Shown: piece after piece, positions 62,404 through 64,000 of the stretch
Position numbering within the stretch: the stretch's first letter is position 1
Layout of the letters: each line of letters opens with the position of its first letter
From: Flavobacteriales bacterium
GTDB taxonomy: Bacteria; Bacteroidota; Bacteroidia; Flavobacteriales_F; PHOS-HE28
DNA: 64,000 nt
Direction of reading: 5' to 3'
NCBI GenBank assembly: GCA_016717225.1
Contig: JADKGB010000002.1
Coordinates: 1 to 64,000, forward strand
Notes under the pieces: model-generated
Told to the model about the DNA's origin: nothing
The model's input: only the letters and a program-made list of their open reading frames with translations
The model's database searches: none
Position numbers and translations under genes: made by a program

Positions 62404-62433
62404 CGCCCCTTGGCCGCGCAAGTGCGGGAAGGC

Positions 62434-64000
62434 TCAGGAAGCCTTACGCAGCGTACGGTCCTGCACGTCGAAAGTGAGTTGGAAGGTGGTGCCTTCACCT
62501 CTCAACAACCGGATGCGACCATCAAGCTGGGTGGCCAGGGTCCTGACCAACTCGGAGCCGAACGAATCGCTGTTGAAGAACTGGTCATGGCCCATGCCCA
62601 CACCGTCATCACTGAACAACAGTTCGCACTGGTTTTCGCCCATGCGGCGCATGATGATCGTTATGCGGCCTTGGTCCCGATCCTTGAACGCGTGTTTGGC
62701 GGAATTTGTGATCAACTCGTTCAATAGCAGGCTCAAGGGGATCAGGTCCTCCAAATGGGCATGGTCGTATGTGACCGTAAGATCCAACGCGACCTTGCCT
62801 GCAAGGCCATAATTCTTCAGCACAGCCTCTCCAAGCGCCAGCGTATGGGCTTTCACGTTGATGCGGTTCAGATCACCGCATCGGTAGATATGTTCATGGA
62901 CGAGGGCCATTGACCGCACTCGCCCCTGGCAATCGTTCAGCACTTCTTGCAACGCATCGTTCTCGATATAGGTGCCCTGCATTTTCAGCAAGGTGTTGAC
63001 GATCTGCAAATTGTTCTTCACCCGGTGGTGGATCTCCTTCAATTGAACGTCCTTTTGATCCTCGTTCATCAAGGACTCGGCCAATCGCAAGTTCTGTCTT
63101 TCCAATTCCATGCTCTTCGCTCTGAGCTCCTCAGTTTGTCGAAGCACCACCTGGTTCTTCAACAATGTGCGACGCGTGAGTTTGCGCGTACGCCGAACCA
63201 TCAGGATCAATCCGGATACGGTGATGAGTAGAACGACGAAGCCAAGTATCCAGAATCGCCCAGTGGCTCTTTCCTGTGTGGCGGATTCCTCGTTCGCTTC
63301 AGCGCGTAGACGCATGCTGTCAAGCTCTTCGTTCTTGCGTTGGTTGCTGTAGAGCGCTTGAAGACCAACCATTCGTTCGGCCATGCGTTCATTGAATAGC
63401 GAGTCCCTCAAAGCAGCATGTGCACGATGCATGGCCAGAGCTCCTGAGAGTTCACCCGTGCCCTCGTAAACGCGGCTCATCAACGCGAACAACTTCGGGT
63501 CTTTCGGCAGTTCCGAGTGGTCTTGGCTCAATTTGAACGCTTGGTCCAAATAGTTACGGGCGTTGGCCCAATCGCTCAAAGCGATGTTCGCTTCAGCCAA
63601 GTCTCGCAAAGCCCGTGAGGCGAGAACCGGATCATGGATCTTGCCAAAGACATTATTCGCCCGGGTCAAGACCGGAAGAGCTGCGGAATACTTGCGCTGG
63701 GCGATCAGTGCCTCGCCTTGTCCAAGCCATACAGAAGCCAATCCATAAGGATTGTCATGCGCCGAGTAATAGGCGATTGCATTCTCACTTTGTTGGAGCA
63801 CTTCGCTGAACCTTCCCGCCAGGACCAAGCTATTGATCAGATCAACGATGCCTTTGCCCATCTCGGCGCTATCACCAGTGCTTTTTAACAGGAACAACGC
63901 CTGTCTACGGAACTCTATCGCCTTGTCAAAAGCACCGATGCGTTCATAGGCTTCACATAATGAGCGAAGGTCTTCGGCCAAGCCGCGGGCATCGGAATAT
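62434..64000 (-). CDS. TPR sensor histidine kinase, HisKA_2 (HWE-like) type, partial
   Basis: The 3' end lies in the window; the frame is still open at base 64000, so the N-terminus is missing. TPR-like helical repeats (about 200 residues) are followed by a membrane segment (FWILGFVVLLITVSGLILMV), a coiled linker, and the HisKA_2 box KEIHHRVKNNLQIVNTLL. The HATPase domain ends the protein (LLLNELITNSAKHAF, FSDDGVGMG). TPR kinases of this layout are common in Bacteroidota and usually sense by the N-terminal repeats. No response regulator lies downstream. Confidence 0.92.
   Translation of the reverse strand, partial: YSDARGLAEDLRSLCEAYERIGAFDKAIEFRRQALFLLKSTGDSAEMGKGIVDLINSLVLAGRFSEVLQQSENAIAYYSAHDNPYGLASVWLGQGEALIAQRKYSAALPVLTRANNVFGKIHDPVLASRALRDLAEANIALSDWANARNYLDQAFKLSQDHSELPKDPKLFALMSRVYEGTGELSGALAMHRAHAALRDSLFNERMAERMVGLQALYSNQRKNEELDSMRLRAEANEESATQERATGRFWILGFVVLLITVSGLILMVRRTRKLTRRTLLKNQVVLRQTEELRAKSMELERQNLRLAESLMNEDQKDVQLKEIHHRVKNNLQIVNTLLKMQGTYIENDALQEVLNDCQGRVRSMALVHEHIYRCGDLNRINVKAHTLALGEAVLKNYGLAGKVALDLTVTYDHAHLEDLIPLSLLLNELITNSAKHAFKDRDQGRITIIMRRMGENQCELLFSDDGVGMGHDQFFNSDSFGSELVRTLATQLDGRIRLLRGEGTTFQLTFDVQDRTLRKAS

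Overview
The window looks like chromosomal DNA of a GC-rich member of the Bacteroidota, probably Flavobacteriales-like. The signs are the type IX secretion protein PorQ beside cytidylate kinase, three secreted proteins with type IX C-terminal sorting domains, Bacteroidota-style promoters (TTG, 17-19 bases, TAnnTTTG or TAnnTTCG), very few Shine-Dalgarno sequences, and many genes joined by ATGA or TGATG overlaps. I see no tRNA, rRNA, CRISPR array, prophage or transposase.

Layout. 1-5.1 kb: PEP synthase coupled to a small membrane protein, a choice-of-anchor L surface protein and a DinB-fold protein. 5.1-15.8 kb: a lone glycosyltransferase, gcvT, the two coenzyme M/sulfolactate-type genes comB and comA in convergent operons, a zinc-dependent nuclease/phospholipase-like protein, a rhodanese, a TPR protein, glmM, and an SPFH-NfeD pair. 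15.9-32.7 kb: a large surface-polysaccharide locus made of two convergent operons. The plus-strand operon is flippase/half-GT fusion, GT4, GT4, O-antigen ligase, DegT aminotransferase, GT4. The minus-strand operon is Wzm, Wzt, two methyltransferases, GT2, GT11 fucosyltransferase, GT4, and a GT2-GT4 fusion broken by a frameshift. An initiating sugar transferase lies at the outer edge. A CapD/WbpM-like dehydratase and an epimerase at 41-44 kb probably supply its nucleotide sugars.

32.7-41 kb: two large type IX cargo proteins, a SirB1-like protein, a nucleoside phosphorylase, a methyltransferase, a DUF4197 protein, a thioesterase and a small unknown gene. 44-50.6 kb: folD, a membrane SRPBCC protein followed by a relic of a second folD 3' end, a NarX/NarL-like two-component pair, a secreted unknown protein and queA. 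50.59-51.42 kb is an abnormal block of almost pure G and C that looks like an assembly or sequencing artefact. 51.5-64 kb: porQ, cmk, a DUF6624-like protein, a long-form ispH, rpsA, a DnaQ-fold exonuclease, an acyltransferase, tandem peptidyl-prolyl isomerases, a DEAD-box helicase, and a TPR histidine kinase cut by the window edge.

The joint picture is a cell envelope programme: type IX secretion, its cargo, and a polysaccharide that could be the lipopolysaccharide to which such cargo is attached. No clearly new defence or mobile system was found. The most unusual items are the flippase fused to half a glycosyltransferase, the frameshifted GT2-GT4 fusion, the folD tail relic, four unrelated intergenic palindromes, and several promoter boxes placed only 4-6 bases before a start codon.
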